From contig CM054181.1 of assembly GCA_028829895.1 (NCBI GenBank), positions 7,366,001 to 7,430,000 of the forward strand: 64,000 bases of DNA, given 5' to 3'. Below the pieces are notes generated by a model. The model was not told the DNA's origin and ran no database searches. It worked only from the letters and a program-made list of their open reading frames with translations. Positions 1 to 12,370 of the stretch are shown here, one piece after another (position 1 is the stretch's first letter; the number at the start of each line of letters is the position of its first letter). A program made the translations under genes and the position numbers. This DNA is from Sinotaia quadrata. Taxonomy: Eukaryota > Mollusca > Gastropoda > Architaenioglossa > Viviparidae.

Positions 1-590
1 ATCAGCAGAGTTATTTTAGGGTCTTTTTATTTTGCTTTAATTTTATACACTTTGAAATTATTCTAAGATATTATTATTGATTCAGTTAATCCTATCCACC
101 AGTTTGGGTCACACAGAGGATGGCAAAGTTAGTTGAACCAAGATTAAAAAAATACAATATATGTTTTTACAAATTGTAATATATATTTCCTTTGAAAAAT
201 TATACTGTTGATCATCTCCAGTTGTTATTTTTTCCTGAATTAGAATCTGTGCTTGTTATCCAAAATATACAGTTTTTATTTTTTTTAAACCATTGTTTTA
301 GAAATGCTCCAACTGTCTTTCATGCAATGGCATTCTTAATTTTAAATAGAAATGTTTGACATTGAGATGGTTAGCAAGTGAATGAAGGCTGGAAGATAGA
401 ATTTACTTATTTGTTAAGGTTGTTGAAGACTCGAGAGGTGATGTTTAAAGATGTATATAATCTTGCTATTGTGTTAATTAAAGTTACAGTTTAGGTTCAT
501 TTTTGAGATTGCTGGCCAGCAGATGAAGAGAAAAGACTCTTTGCTTTCAGGATTTTATTTTCCTAACTAAATTTACACAGTAGTTACAGT
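1..590. other. non-coding AT-rich sequence
   Basis: No open frame with coding character, no repeat array and no recognisable element were seen here. Confidence 0.5.
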
Positions 591-804
591 CACAGATATT
601 TATTATTTGATTATATTAACTATACTTCCCATATGGCAGAAATAATTCACTCAATCATACAGATATTTATTATTTGACTATACAGTGTATAACTATACTT
701 CCCATATGGCAGAAATAATTCACTCAATCATACAGATATTTATTTGACTATACAGTGTATAACTATACTTCCCATAGGGCAGAAATAATTCACTCAGTCA
801 CACA
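591..804. repeat. minisatellite, about 70-bp unit, 3 copies
   Basis: Three consecutive copies start near 591, 658 and 731. Each runs from an ACAGATATTTATT motif through CTATACTTCCCATA to GCAGAAATAATTCACTCA. The copies differ by short indels, including loss of one TATT and gain of a TACAGTGTA segment. Confidence 0.85.
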
Positions 805-1716
805 GTTCATTCATTAAAACATTTATAAAAGACTTGTGTTTTTTATCTGGAGCTATATAAGTGATTGTTGTTTTTAGAAAAATCTTAAATGTAATAATTG
901 GGTTGTAGGTTGTCTGGAAATATAGAGAAGCTTTTGATTCACATGCCAGTTAACATCTTCACTACCCATATAATTTTTAAAATTGTAACCCATTTGCCTA
1001 ATGCTTTATCAGATTTTTATTCCTCGGCATTTCAAATCTGAATATCTCAAAAACAAATAAAGCTAATACATTATAAGTTGAGTTCACACGCACACACACA
1101 TGCACAGTTTATCTTTTAGAACAATTACCAATGAAATGTTTTGTTAAAATATTTATTTTTTAATTATTTTGATTTATTAATTATTTGTGAATTTTTTTAA
1201 AGAAAAAATTATCATTGCTTATGAGAATAAATATTTTATTAAAAAATAGTATTAGATATAAATCAAAATCCTCATGCATAAGATAATATCTGTTCACAAA
1301 ATGGCATTTTGAAATGTATCTCCATTTGATTAAAAAATGTCAGTTTTTTGTGTGCATGTTTGTTAAAAACTGAGTTTCTTAGAAGCACTTTTAGATGCAG
1401 TGTTTGTTTTATTTTAAGTCTGACATATTTATCTTTAGTCAAGTATATACAATATATTTGTTTGCAAAAGTGTTTGTATTTAAAATAAGATATTTAAATT
1501 GACTAGTTTATTTATATTTTTTAAAATAAAGGTCAAAATTGTTAAGACACTTTATCACACAGCCATTATTGCTCTATTTTTGAAAACATGAGTAGTTATA
1601 CAAACTATTTGAATTCTCTATGAAAGCATTTTCAAAATCTGTATTAGTAAATATTGTGCAGCTGGATCCCTGCCCAAACCTGTTGACACCTCCTCTGCCT
1701 CACTTCAACCTCACTG
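805..1716. other. non-coding AT-rich sequence
   Basis: No gene or repeat is recognised. There is a very short CA run near 1090. Confidence 0.45.
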
Positions 1717-2036
1717 ATGTTCTGCCCCTTAAATGATATGGTATTATATTCACCCTCAACTATGTTTAGCCCCTCATATGATATAGTATTATATTCACCC
1801 TCAACGATGTTTAGCCCCTCATATGATATAGTATTATATTCACCCTCAACGATGTTTAGCCCCTCTTATGATATGGTATTATATTCACCCTCAACGATGT
1901 TTAGCCCCTCTTATGATATGGTATTATATTCACCCTCAACGATGTTTAGCCCCTCTTATGATATGGTATTATATTCACCCTCAACGATGTTTAGCCCCTC
2001 TTATGATATGGTATTATATTCACCCTTGCTAATGTT
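1717..2036. repeat. minisatellite, 45-bp unit, about 7 copies
   Basis: The unit contains GATGTTTAGCCCCTC followed by TATGATATGGTATTATATT and CACCCTCAAC. Successive GATGTTT motifs are 45 bp apart (for example 1806 and 1851). Because 45 is divisible by three, the array leaves a 118-codon open frame with a 15-residue repeat. I regard that frame as a by-product: it has no signal peptide or domain, and there is no sequence conservation beyond the DNA repeat itself. Confidence 0.9.
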
Positions 2037-4034
2037 TTGCCCTACATATACAGTACTATTTTCAATGCTATAGGGTGTTCATCTTTAAAGGGTGTTAACC
2101 TTTGAAATATTTGCTAGTGGCATACTGTTTACATTTTGATGTGTCTGTCTTTGGCTGACATGATGTCGTGCAACCAGAAAGCAATGAACATAAATTTATA
2201 TTTATCATCACTCGACAGTGCAGTGGCACTCAGACTTGTCAGGTAGATTACCAAGGTCATCTTCATCACTGTTAAAATCATCTAGAATTTCTGGAAAGAG
2301 TTATGACCACTATTAATTGTTGGTATTTGCTGCAATATATTTTTTACAGTCTAAATGTAGAATAACTCGATAAAATCTGCTGAAATTGGTACAAAATATA
2401 TCATGATGGGAGAAGTTGAGATGACCTTTGTGGTAAGTGCTGAGACAACTGATTAGATAGTTAGCTGTGCTAAAGATAGCTGGTTAGATAGCAGCCATAG
2501 ATGACATGTACATGGATTTGCTCAGCATTGTGTCAGCATGAAGTCACTGTTGTTAGCAACTGGTAGGCTCTCAAGCCATTGATGGCAGGGACAAATCCCC
2601 TCCATTGATGTTAATGAAAGTATGATTTTGATTAGATTATACCATTACTGGTACTGATGATGATGGTGTTAGACTCAGAGCTGAAGTCTGCAATAGGATA
2701 TTCTGGTCAAAGATTCCTTGCCCCTTTTCCTCAAGACTAGTTCACATTGGCTGAAGATGTCTTAACATTTGTTTTTTTATAAAACATACTGTAAATGCTG
2801 CCAAATATATGAGATCAAAACATTTTGTTAAGGGCCAACTAATAAAATTTTAATGTTGTAGACTTCCAGTAACAAACCTGGTTGATGTTTAATATTGTCT
2901 TTGCTGAAAAGGTGCATTCAAAATTTAGGAGATATGGGAGCTGTTTCCTCCGTCTCCTGAATAAATAAATATAGGTCATCTAAATGATCTATATAAAGTA
3001 AAGATCTATAAAGTACTAACAGTAATTAAAATATTTGTTAAATTATAGAATGCTTAGCCATTTCATTAAAAAAAAAATCTTGGCAGGAGGATGGTCATTT
3101 CTCAAAAGGGAAGCCTCCACTTATGAAGCAAGTGAAGGCAAAATAATTTGTATTTACTAAAAAGATGAGCATATTACATCCTTTGTAGAATGAGTTACAT
3201 TTTTATAGATGTTATTTGTACATCCTGGGCACTGAAGTAGTTAAAAGTTTGTGTCCGTTATTTGAGTGTGTAATTTATTTGTGAGGTGTGTCATTATTTA
3301 CATGGGATTTTTAATTAAGACATGCTGTGTTTTATTTTTTAATGCGTCCGTCCATACTTTAGGGAAAAAAATCTCTTTGTGCTGGAAAGGTTTTTAAAAT
3401 GTTAGTATATGTACAGGAAAACAACTTTATTCACTTTATAATATAAATCTGATTGATTACAACTGCTACAAAATCTTGCTTCTGGGTTTTTCATTGCTCC
3501 AGCTATAAAATAACTTGTAACACAGAGTTCACTACTAAATATGTATGGGATTCTATATTATCACTTGACATGCTAGAAGATAGTAATGGCAGTAAAAGTG
3601 TAAGATGTCCAATTAATTATAATACACTGATTGGTTAAAAGTAATATGATATGAGACATTTGCACTGACTCTCACAGAACTCCTTGAATTGAATTTTGAT
3701 AAAGAGTTTATCATCACTTTTGTTTTAGCATAATCATGTAGAATGGGTCTCTCAAGGCAAGGTGACTACCTTAATTGTACAGATTTCTTACCAAATTAAA
3801 GAAAATAAAAGCTTTTTCTTTATTGATGCAGACTTCTCACAAAGACAAGTAGAAATTATAAAGATAACTACACATATGTATGCCCCTCAGTTATAAAGAC
3901 AACTACAATATATGATGATGATGATGATTCCGCTTTCTATTCGCCCCGCAGGAATTGCTGTAAAACTTTTCATCTTGGCGATGTTTTCAGTTTTTGGTGG
4001 ATTCCTGTGGGGCCTTCCTCCTTTCACTGGTAGG
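2037..4034. other. non-coding sequence
   Basis: No supported gene. It includes a short GAT trinucleotide run near 3914-3928. A small open frame at 3453-3638 has no recognisable features and is not called. Confidence 0.4.
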
Positions 4035-4670
4035 TCTTCTCACTTATAAAGACAACTACATCCTTTAGGCCTTCGCACTTGTAAAGACAACTACAATGTA
4101 GGCCTTCTCACTTACAACTACAATATATGTAGGCTTCTCTCTTAAAAAGACAACCACAGTACATATAGGTCTTCTCACTTACCATAAAGAAAACTACATT
4201 TTATGTAGGCTTCTCACTTACCATAAAGAAAACTACAATATATGTAGGCCTTCTCTCTTAAAAAGACAACCACAGTATATGTAGGCCTTCTCACTTACCA
4301 TAAAGACAACTACAATATACATAGGACTCTCACTTATCATAAAGACAACTACAATATATGTAGGCCTTCTCACTTACCATAAAGACAACTACAATATATG
4401 TAGGCCTTCTCACTTACCATAAAGACAACTACAATATATGTAGGCCTTCTCACTTACCATAAAGACAACTACAATATATATATAGGACTCTCACTTACCA
4501 TAAAGACAACTACAATATATATAGGGCTCTCACTTACCATAAAGACAACTACAATATATGTAGGCCTTCTCACTTACCATAAAGACAACTACAATATATG
4601 TAGGCCTTCTCACTTACCATAAAGACAACTACAATATATATAGGACTCTCACTTACCATAAAGATAATAG
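4035..4670. repeat. minisatellite, about 40-bp unit, 13 or more copies
   Basis: The repeated core is TACCATAAAGACAACTACAA followed by TATATGTAGGCCTTCTCACT. It is regular from about 4330 to 4640 and more diverged on the 5' side, with variants lacking TACCAT or carrying GGACTCTCACT in place of GGCCTTCTCACT. The interleaved variants suggest higher-order homogenisation. Confidence 0.9.
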
Positions 4671-4739
4671 CATAAGTGCAAATCCTTCAATTATCATAAA
4701 ATCAACTAATCTACATTCTGGCCTCTCATTTATCATAGA

Positions 4740-5135
4740 GACAATTAAAATATGTGATGATGTTGATGAGAATGTATACAAGTTGTTCCCCTCTTAAAGA
4801 CAACTGGAATACTGCAGGTCTTAAAGACAACTGGAATACTTGCAGGTCTTAAAGACAACTGGAATACCTATGGGTCCTTTCTTAAAGACAACTGGAATAT
4901 CCATGGGTCACTCTCAAAGACAACTGGAAATCTTGCAGGTCCCTCTCTTAATGACAACTAGAATACTTGCAGGTCTCTGGAATACCTCTGGGTCTTAAAG
5001 ACAACTAGAATATCTGTGGGTCCCTCAACTGGAATGCTTGCAGGACCCTCTGTTAAAGACAACTAGAATACATTGAGATCCTTAACAGCTCATAAAAATA
5101 ACTAGAATGCAGGCAAGTTCCTTAAATGCATCTAG
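4740..5135. repeat. degenerate continuation array, about 28-40 bp unit
   Basis: The AAAGACAACT core of the preceding array continues here, followed by GGAATACTTGCAGGTC. Spacing is irregular and the copies decay toward 5135. It appears to share ancestry with the 40-bp array upstream. Confidence 0.7.
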
Positions 5136-5410
5136 AATATATATATCCTTCAAATACATGCATGTTGCACAATTAAGACACTTAGAAATTATGAATATGT
5201 CTTTCACTTATTTTAATAACTAGAATATATACATATCATTGCTTAAAGATGACAAGAATACATTTACTTTCAGATCTATCACTAGCCTCCTAGATAATTT
5301 AAATATCTCTTAAAATAATTAAAATATGTGCATTTACCTAACACTAATTTTTCAAGATAAGGTTTTTTTTAGTGGAAATATGTAAGTTTAAAGTAAACTT
5401 ATTTCCCCTG

Positions 5411-5562
5411 CAGATCTGTAGCTTGTTCTAAGACCTTACTACTTTGAGATCTGTAGCTTGTTTTAAGACCTTACTACATTGAGATCTGTAGCTTGTTCTA
5501 AGACCTTACTACTTTGAGATCTGTAGCTTGTTCTAAGACTTTACTACTTTGAGATCTGTCCC
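5411..5562. repeat. minisatellite, 35-bp unit, about 4 copies
   Basis: The unit is GATCTGTAGCTTGTTCTAAG followed by ACCTTACTACTTTGA. Copies are nearly identical, with single-base differences (TTCTA/TTTTA, ACC/ACT). Confidence 0.9.
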
Positions 5563-5567
5563 TTATG

Positions 5568-6307
5568 TTACTTGAAAAAATCTGGAATGTTATCTCTGCC
5601 TTGTTCTATAGCATTCTTCTTGAGTCCTGCCTTTCTCTGATCATAGGTTGTACCCATACCCTGCTGGGTGTCAGTCCTAGGAAGGGAGGAGCTGTGGTTG
5701 CAGAACATGATAAAAATACCTGAAAGAATAATGAGAATCCATTCCACTGTTATCACCTCCCATAGTAAATAAATGGAGGGTAAGCATATACATACACACC
5801 ACTGGGCCACAGTGTCACAGCCAATGTGGAATTTTGATGTAGGGCTGAATTCCATGTGAGAGAACCTGTTTAGCCTTCCTCTTTCTTGGCTTATGTTGGT
5901 GGTCATTACTGCTGAAGTGTCTTCTGTAAGTTTTTTCTCTCCCTGAAAAAGACCAATAGCCCAAAGTGTTCAGATTATGGTTGCCTGTATTCAGTGTATC
6001 CTTTTGGGTGATACATGTAGGAAATTATTTTTCTACTTCCACCAAAATGCCACCAAACAAGCAGGCCATGGCAACCAATTTGTCCTTTATTCTGAATGGA
6101 AGGCATGAGTTAGTTAAAACCCCTCATTTGTGCTAACTCCATTCTGTGGAAAGACTTGGAGAAATGTTCAAAACCTGATGAATTGCTTGATGAGACAGAT
6201 GATGAGCACCTCTTTTTATCAGTGAGGCCCTTTATTCCCGGAGACATGAAACCTTTCTCCTTGCTGTACCCTTGATCACTACAAATCCCATTTTGCTGAG
6301 TCCACAC
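5568..6307 (-). pseudogene. possible decayed exon or gene fragment, unrecognised
   Basis: On the minus strand, two open stretches lie close together (6307-6110 and 5906-5568), and base composition is less AT-rich than the surroundings. The second stretch is preceded by a pyrimidine tract ending in CAG (near 5942), which could be a splice acceptor. It contains one strongly hydrophobic segment of about 25 residues (around CLPSIYLLWEVITVEWILII) that could be a membrane helix, followed by a polar tail. The two stretches are in different frames with stops between them. I do not recognise the family. It could be a chance open frame, a terminal exon or a transposon remnant. Confidence 0.2.
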
Positions 6308-6309
6308 CT

Positions 6310-7205
6310 GATTTTTTCTAATTAACCAAAGGTCATTTTCTTTAATTGAGCTGGTGGGTGGTGTTGACCACTACCAAAGTGTTTTGCTGCATTGGTACCT
6401 GATTATTTTTCACCAACCAAAAGTTCTTTTTCTTTAATTGGGGTAATGATGCTGTAAAGAGGAATGCTGTCCCTTGGTGCTAACCCTATATGGTCAATAT
6501 TCAACAACAGTAGTGACTGTTATTTACTTTTTGTACTAAACTCATTTGGCCAAGGTACTCTCTTTGTTACGTTACTGGTGTGTGTCACTAGAGAAGAAAC
6601 AACAACACATTTCCCTAGAACTACTTCTCTGGTGTATGAATAGACAACATCAAACTCATACTTTTAGTACCAGAGGTTGATTTAGCAAGTCATCCATTGT
6701 GTGTACTTTGTGTTTCTGCATGAACACCCTTAAGCAGCATCTGGCTCAGACCTCCAAATGCTATCAGTTTTAACAGTCTTATGTGACACCAGAGCTGCGT
6801 TCAGACAAAACAGCAATCCTGTTTTGCTATAGAATAGTTTCTCTCTCTCATATCTCTTCCTTAAAATAGTACAAGAAATACAGGTCTGTGTAAAAACCCA
6901 TTACACTGATTATTAATATTTATATATGTGCTTTCCATCCATACATGGACTGTGGTGGATATCCAAATCTCACTATCAAAAATGGCTGCCTTGACTTCCA
7001 CCCTGTTTCTGTCACTAGACAGAGGGGTAAGTAGGCCTAATTTCTCCAGCAGCTGGTCAGCCAGATTTCACTAAACATGCCTGGCCTTGCACTCTTGCAA
7101 TTGCAAGTGGGGGGTGGGGGTCACAACACTCAACACTCAATGTCAGTTATGATGTTATGAAAGTCAGAAGCTCAAGAGCCAGCTGAACAAAGTTAATTGA
7201 GAATT
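6310..7205. other. non-coding sequence
   Basis: No gene or element recognised. Confidence 0.4.
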
Positions 7206-7411
7206 AAAAGACATTAAAGAAGGTGTAGAATATTGTATCTGAAAGACAGACAAAAAGATAATAGGAACCAAAAAGACATTAAGGAAGATGTATGTAAAAT
7301 ATTATATCTGAAAGACAGACAAAAAGATAATAGGAACAAAAAGACATTAAGGAAGATGTATGTAAAATATTATATCTGAAAGACAGACAAAAAGATAATA
7401 GGAACAAAAAG
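7206..7411. repeat. minisatellite, about 66-bp unit, 3 copies
   Basis: Copies start near 7206, 7271 and 7338. The unit contains AAAAAGACATTAAGGAAGAT, then ATATCTGAAAGACAGAC and AAAAAGATAATAGGAAC. Confidence 0.9.
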
Positions 7412-8185
7412 CAAGATGTGGGATAAAGTTTCAGACAACTTGAAAGTACAGACTTGGTTCAACAAATACATTTACTAGTATTAAAGTTACAAATTAATTG
7501 AGTGTATTTTAGGGAACTGCTTATGGGATCTGCTGATGGCTAAGATCTGTTTTTCATTTATCTCCCCTTTTGAGGTGTGGGTCCTTAGTTCTGACTTGTC
7601 TAATCATTTGGATGTATGACGAAAAAGTTGTTTTCTTGTAAATACTTGATATCATTTAAAGTGTAATACTGTACTGCTTTTCAGTGTTCTACTAGTGTCT
7701 GTGTCATTGATTAATGCCAGCATGCCTCAGTGCTACTAGCCAGGCATTTTTACTGTCACTAATAGGACTGGAGTTAGCAATATTATTTATAGTGAATATT
7801 ATTTTGAAGCTATATGCTTATTATTTTTGAGCTAAATGTTTATTCTTTTGAAACTAAAGCCTAGTAGGTCTATACATCAATGGATATACTTCATCATTTT
7901 AAAATGTTACTGGCAGTGTTTTCCCCTCCTATTAATAGCAAGATATGTGTACTATTCATTGCTTGTGTTTAAAATAGGTCATAGCTTGACCTATGTTGTG
8001 GTATTACACTTTTCCAGCTATATGCAGTTAGAAATGATTTAAGAGATAAAAATAAGACAGTATAAAAAGAAATGGTTGAATGTTTAGTTCTTTAAGTTTT
8101 GATAACTGAAGAAAAAAGGAGTTGAAGATTTTTGTCAAGACAATATACTGTTGCTTGAAATGTAATTTCTTCTGCTGCTTTATGA

Positions 8186-8188
<3 letters not shown>
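7412..8188. other. non-coding sequence
   Basis: No gene recognised. The 68-codon frame at 7836-8042 is hydrophobic but low-complexity and shows no splice context or family signature. Confidence 0.4.
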
Positions 8189-8269
<81 letters not shown>

Positions 8270-8290
8270 TGTGTGTTTGTTTGTTTGTAG
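8189..8290. repeat. (TG)n microsatellite
   Basis: An almost pure TG run of about 75 bp is followed by an interrupted TATG and TTTG extension. It directly precedes the 24-bp array. Confidence 0.98.
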
Positions 8291-8331
8291 AAAGTATGAT
8301 ACTAATGATAACTTCCTGTTCTCTTAGAATA

Positions 8332-8794
8332 AAAGACTGGTTGAGTGAGCAGAAAGATAACTGGTTGAGTGAGCTGAAAGATAACTGGTTGAGTGAGCTG
8401 AAAGATAACTGGTTGAGTGAGCTGAAAGATAACTGGTTGAGTGAGCTGAAAGATAACTGATTAAGTGAGCTGAAAGATAACTGGTTGAGTGAGCTGAAAG
8501 ATAACTGGTTGAGTGAGCAGAAAGATAACTGGTTGAGTGAGCAGAAAGATAACTGGTTGAGTGAGCTGAAAGATAACTGGTTGAGTGAGCTGAAAGACAA
8601 CTGGTTGAGTGAGCCGAAAGATAACTGCTTAAGTGAGCTGAAAGATAACTGGTTGAGTGAGCTGAAAGATAACTGGTTGAGTGAGCCAAAAATAACTGGT
8701 TAAGTGAGCTGAAAGATAACTGGTTGAGTGAGCTGAAAGACAACTGGTTGAGTGAGCTGAAAGATAACTGGTTGAGTGAGCTGAAAGATAACTG
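8332..8794. repeat. minisatellite, 24-bp unit, about 19 copies
   Basis: The unit is AGATAACTGGTTGAGT plus GAGCTGAA, repeated about 19 times with CTG/CAG/CCG variation. The unit is divisible by three, so several frames stay open on both strands (8-residue repeats such as LSELKDNW). These are not treated as genes. Confidence 0.95.
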
Positions 8795-9049
8795 TCACAC
8801 TGCTTCTTAGCTGTTATGGTGGTGGTGGTTTTGTTTTTATTTATTTTATATTTTCCTTAGTTTTATTTTGTCACCAATATATAGACATATGTAAATATCA
8901 TGAAGTTCTGTATGCAGGTCTCAAACACATCTCTGCAGTGTTTTGTGTTTGCAGTATTTTTTAACAAATGCATGTGCGTGCACGCACACAAACACACACA
9001 CACACATACATTTGTAAGCATACTATCATGTCTGTTAATATTATAATAT
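8795..9049. other. non-coding sequence with a short CA run
   Basis: It contains an interrupted CA tract near 8985-9007. Nothing else is recognised. Confidence 0.4.
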
Positions 9050-9690
9050 TAAGTGTGTGACACCATACACACACATTCATTTACTTATAAATACATCTGT
9101 TATCTTCCTTGTATTTACAATAAATACTCTTATCAACCAGCATAATGCAACTTAATCTCTGAAACTTGTACATTTAACATATAATCCATCAATCATATTG
9201 CAATATAACTTTATCTTCCTATTATTATTTACAATATGCACTTCTGTTCACTAGCATCCTACAATTTAATAACCCTTTAATTACAGATTATATATCTGTC
9301 CACGCATGTACAGTGATATAAATGCAACTTCCAAATATTATAATTTATACAGCTATCCACCAGTGTGGTACTTCTTTACCTTTACAATAAACACATCTGT
9401 TCACTGGTATGTGTGATACAACCTAATCTCTCTAATTTTTTTGTCTGTAAATCTATCCACCAGTACCCTAACTACAACTTGATCCCTCCTCAAATTTATA
9501 ATTCTCATAATATGTGCATCTACTCACTGGTATAGTGGTACTTCTTTACTTTCCTCATTATAATAAACACATCAATTCACCAATACAACCTAACCTCCCT
9601 AATTTTTAGATCTGTAGATCTATCCACCAATACTTTACACTACAATTTGGTCCTCTTCAACAATCCAGTATAATGCGATACAGCTTAGTT
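9050..9690. repeat. degenerate tandem repeat, about 170-bp unit
   Basis: Recurring landmarks are CTATCCACCA (near 9352, 9450, 9620), CTTCTTTAC (near 9370 and 9545), and ACACATCTGTTCACT followed by CTAATCTCTCTAATTTTT variants. Copies are strongly diverged, indicating an old satellite-like array. Confidence 0.55.
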
Positions 9691-9949
9691 GCCTTGTGGG
9701 TTATCTCTAGCTCATGATATGTGCATATGATAAGCCATCCTTTCTTCAAAATGTGTCAAGAGAACTGACCATATGACGATGACCTTTCTATTAAAAAATA
9801 TTCCAATACCAGCAGTGATCCATTATCAGCACTATCTTTAAAAAAATATACTTTGTGTATTATTTGTTATGTAGGGTTGACAAGGTAAAATATAAGTAAA
9901 ATATTACTGTTATTCCTTGCTGTGTTAGATGTAAGCTGGGTATGCTGTC

Positions 9950-10290
9950 GCAAACTGGTCTGCTGGGTTTGTTGCTATGTAAGCTGGTACTTTGGGTTTG
10001 CTCCTATATTAGCTATAAGCTGAATTTGCAGCTAAAGTTGGTGTGCCATGTTTGCTGCCTTAAGCTGGCACACTAGGTTTGCTGCCTTAAACTGGCACAC
10101 TAGATTTGCTGCCTTAAACTGGCACACTAGATTTGCTGCAGTATTAGGTATTAGTTGAGTTTCCTGCTATAAGCTGGTGTGCTGTATACATTTGCATTCG
10201 CTGGTATTATGCTGGGTTTGCTGTTGTTTCAGCTGTAGACGGGGTTTGTTGCTGTATTAGCTGGTGTGCATTAGCTGTAAGCTGATGTGT
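9950..10290. repeat. degenerate short tandem repeat, about 22-29 bp
   Basis: Repeated GCTGGGTTTGCTGC and TAAGCTGGCACACTAG blocks occur. The cleanest run is near 10055-10140 (TTGCTGCCTTAAACTGGCAC). The unit is diverged and irregular. Confidence 0.7.
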
Positions 10291-10934
10291 ATACACTATT
10301 AAACAGCAACAACTAGCTGTTATAAAGCTTTTCACATATGACTAGCACTATATCACTGGGATATTTGGGACATCTGTTATGGAGGACATAAGTTATTGTA
10401 AATTAGGAAGACAAAAATTACTATCTTTTATTGATTTGGCAAGCATGATTGTTAATTGTAATATTTTACATTATATTTGGGATATATGTGTAAGATATAT
10501 ATATTTTTTAGGGGGTTTAATAATTAATCTCTGATTGATTATCTACAGGATATTTTGCAGTAGTGATGATTAATCACTGAGGTCTGTAATAAGTACTTTA
10601 TACTATATTTTGGGTATTGATAAGTCAGCTACTAAGAATATTTTGGGGGTAGTCAGGGTTCAATATTTACATATCTATAAATGTCATTCACATGGTGAGC
10701 TACTTGTAACATGAAACGTTTTTACTCAGCAAGAGGAAAAATGTTTATAAAATGTGTCCAACCTCTCAAATCCAGCATAAATAATATTTTATCAGTTAAA
10801 CTTTAAATGTTGTATAGCTTGGACCTGAGTATATATATCTATTTTTGCCATTAGCACATGTTCTTTAAAATTAATACTAAAATTCCATTTGTAACCAGAA
10901 TTGGCATCACATTTAAAACCAGGACTAAGTCTAC
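10291..10934. other. non-coding AT-rich sequence
   Basis: No gene or element recognised. Confidence 0.4.
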
Positions 10935-11390
10935 AATTTACTAAAGTTATTTTGGCCCACAATTTACAACTGTTAATTAATGTCCATAATTTACTTTTGT
11001 TAATTAATACCCCAAATTTACTATTGTTATTTATGGCCCACAATTTACTATTGTTAATTAGTGCCCACAATTTACTACTGTTATTTATGGCCTACAATTT
11101 ACTATTGTTAATTAGTGCCCACAATTTACTACTGTTATTTATGGCCCACAATTTACTTTTGTTAATTAGTACCCACAATTTACTACTATTATTTATGGCC
11201 CACAGTTTACTACTGTTATATATGGCCTAGAGTTTACTACTGTTATTTATGGCCCACAATTTATCAATTGTTAATTAGTGCCCACAATTTTCTACTGTAT
11301 TTGTATTTATGACCCACAGTTTACTACTGTTATTTGTGGCCCAAAGCTTACTACTGTTATTTATGGCTAACAATTTACTATTGTTATTTT
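10935..11390. repeat. minisatellite, 27-bp unit, about 16 copies
   Basis: The unit is TTACTATTGTTATTTATGGC plus CCACAAT. It alternates with a variant having TTAATTAGTGCC in place of TATTTATGGCC, so a 54-bp higher-order repeat is visible in the centre. Open frames on both strands follow from the unit length and are not called. Confidence 0.92.
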
Positions 11391-11929
11391 TTTGCTATTT
11401 CTTAATCACCTGGTGGAATGTCAGTCACAATAGCAAAAGAATAACAATAGTAAATCTTAGAGATCATCTTGATCTCTCTTAAGTAGCAAAGCCATAAGTC
11501 CAGCTGAAGATCATGATAGATGGACCTGTGTGCTAAACTGACCAGCATAGCAGTGAAGGATAGTGTATGGTCTCAAGTGCTTGACTCATTATTGCATAGC
11601 AAAATCCAGAGCAAGATGTATTACCAACATTATCTGAGCAAGTAAACAGTTGACATTATCTAGAACTAAATCAACTGAAAGATCAATAGAAAAGATGGAT
11701 AACACTGATACATGTGCTTATCTGATCTGCCTGCATCTGTGTGCTCCAGTGACTAGAGAATGGCATAAAACAGTGATTAAGAATGAGATTGCCTGGAGCT
11801 AGAAAAACTGACAGGTCACTCTCCATGGAACAGATAAATATCGACATGAATTCATGTGTCTGACCAGCAAGACCCCTTGTGCTTGGCTGACTGGAACCTA
11901 CAGATTTGACTGACCAGCACGAATCCTGT
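11391..11929. other. non-coding sequence
   Basis: No gene recognised. The open frame on the minus strand that reaches into the next array is repeat-driven. Confidence 0.4.
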
Positions 11930-12240
11930 TTTCTGCTGGCTTTGACCCATACTTGATTGATCAGGCTTTGATCCACCTGCTTGACTGATCCATCTTTGAC
12001 CCATGTGATCGAATGATCAGGCTTTGATCCATCTGCTTGACTGATCAGGCTTTGACCCATGCTCTTCATTGATCAGGCTTTGAACCATCTGCTTGACTGA
12101 CCTGGCTTTGACCTATGCTCTTCATTGATCAAGCTTTGATCCATCTGTTTGACGGACCTGGCTTTGACCCATGTGATTTACTGATCAAACTTTGACCCAT
12201 GTGATTGATTGGTCAGGCTTTGACCTAAGTGATGACTGAT
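11930..12240. repeat. degenerate minisatellite, about 27-30 bp unit
   Basis: Repeated GATCAGGCTTTGACCCAT and CTGCTTGACTGATC blocks appear with substitutions (GACCTGG for GATCAGG, CTCTTCATT for GTGATTGA). About ten copies are visible. Confidence 0.75.
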
Positions 12241-12370
12241 CATCCTGGGTCTCTGTACTTGGCTGACTGAAATATTGTAACATACAAGCAAGATTAAGAT
12301 TAAGATTAGCTGGAAATGACATATAACACACCAAGTCAGTAGGTGGGGGTAGATTTAGACAGTTTGGTTC

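Noticed and set aside
1717..2073. 118-codon frame with a 15-residue repeat as a repeat protein gene
   Set aside because: It is produced by a 45-bp minisatellite. No signal peptide, domain or splice context is visible.
4035..5135. CRISPR-like array of short repeats
   Set aside because: Repeats are directly adjacent tandem copies without unique spacers, in a eukaryotic genome.
8028..8743. Long frames on both strands in the 24-bp array
   Set aside because: A unit divisible by three keeps several frames open at once on both strands, so there is no coding preference.
10792..11230. Leu/Asn-rich frames on both strands
   Set aside because: By-product of the 27-bp minisatellite.
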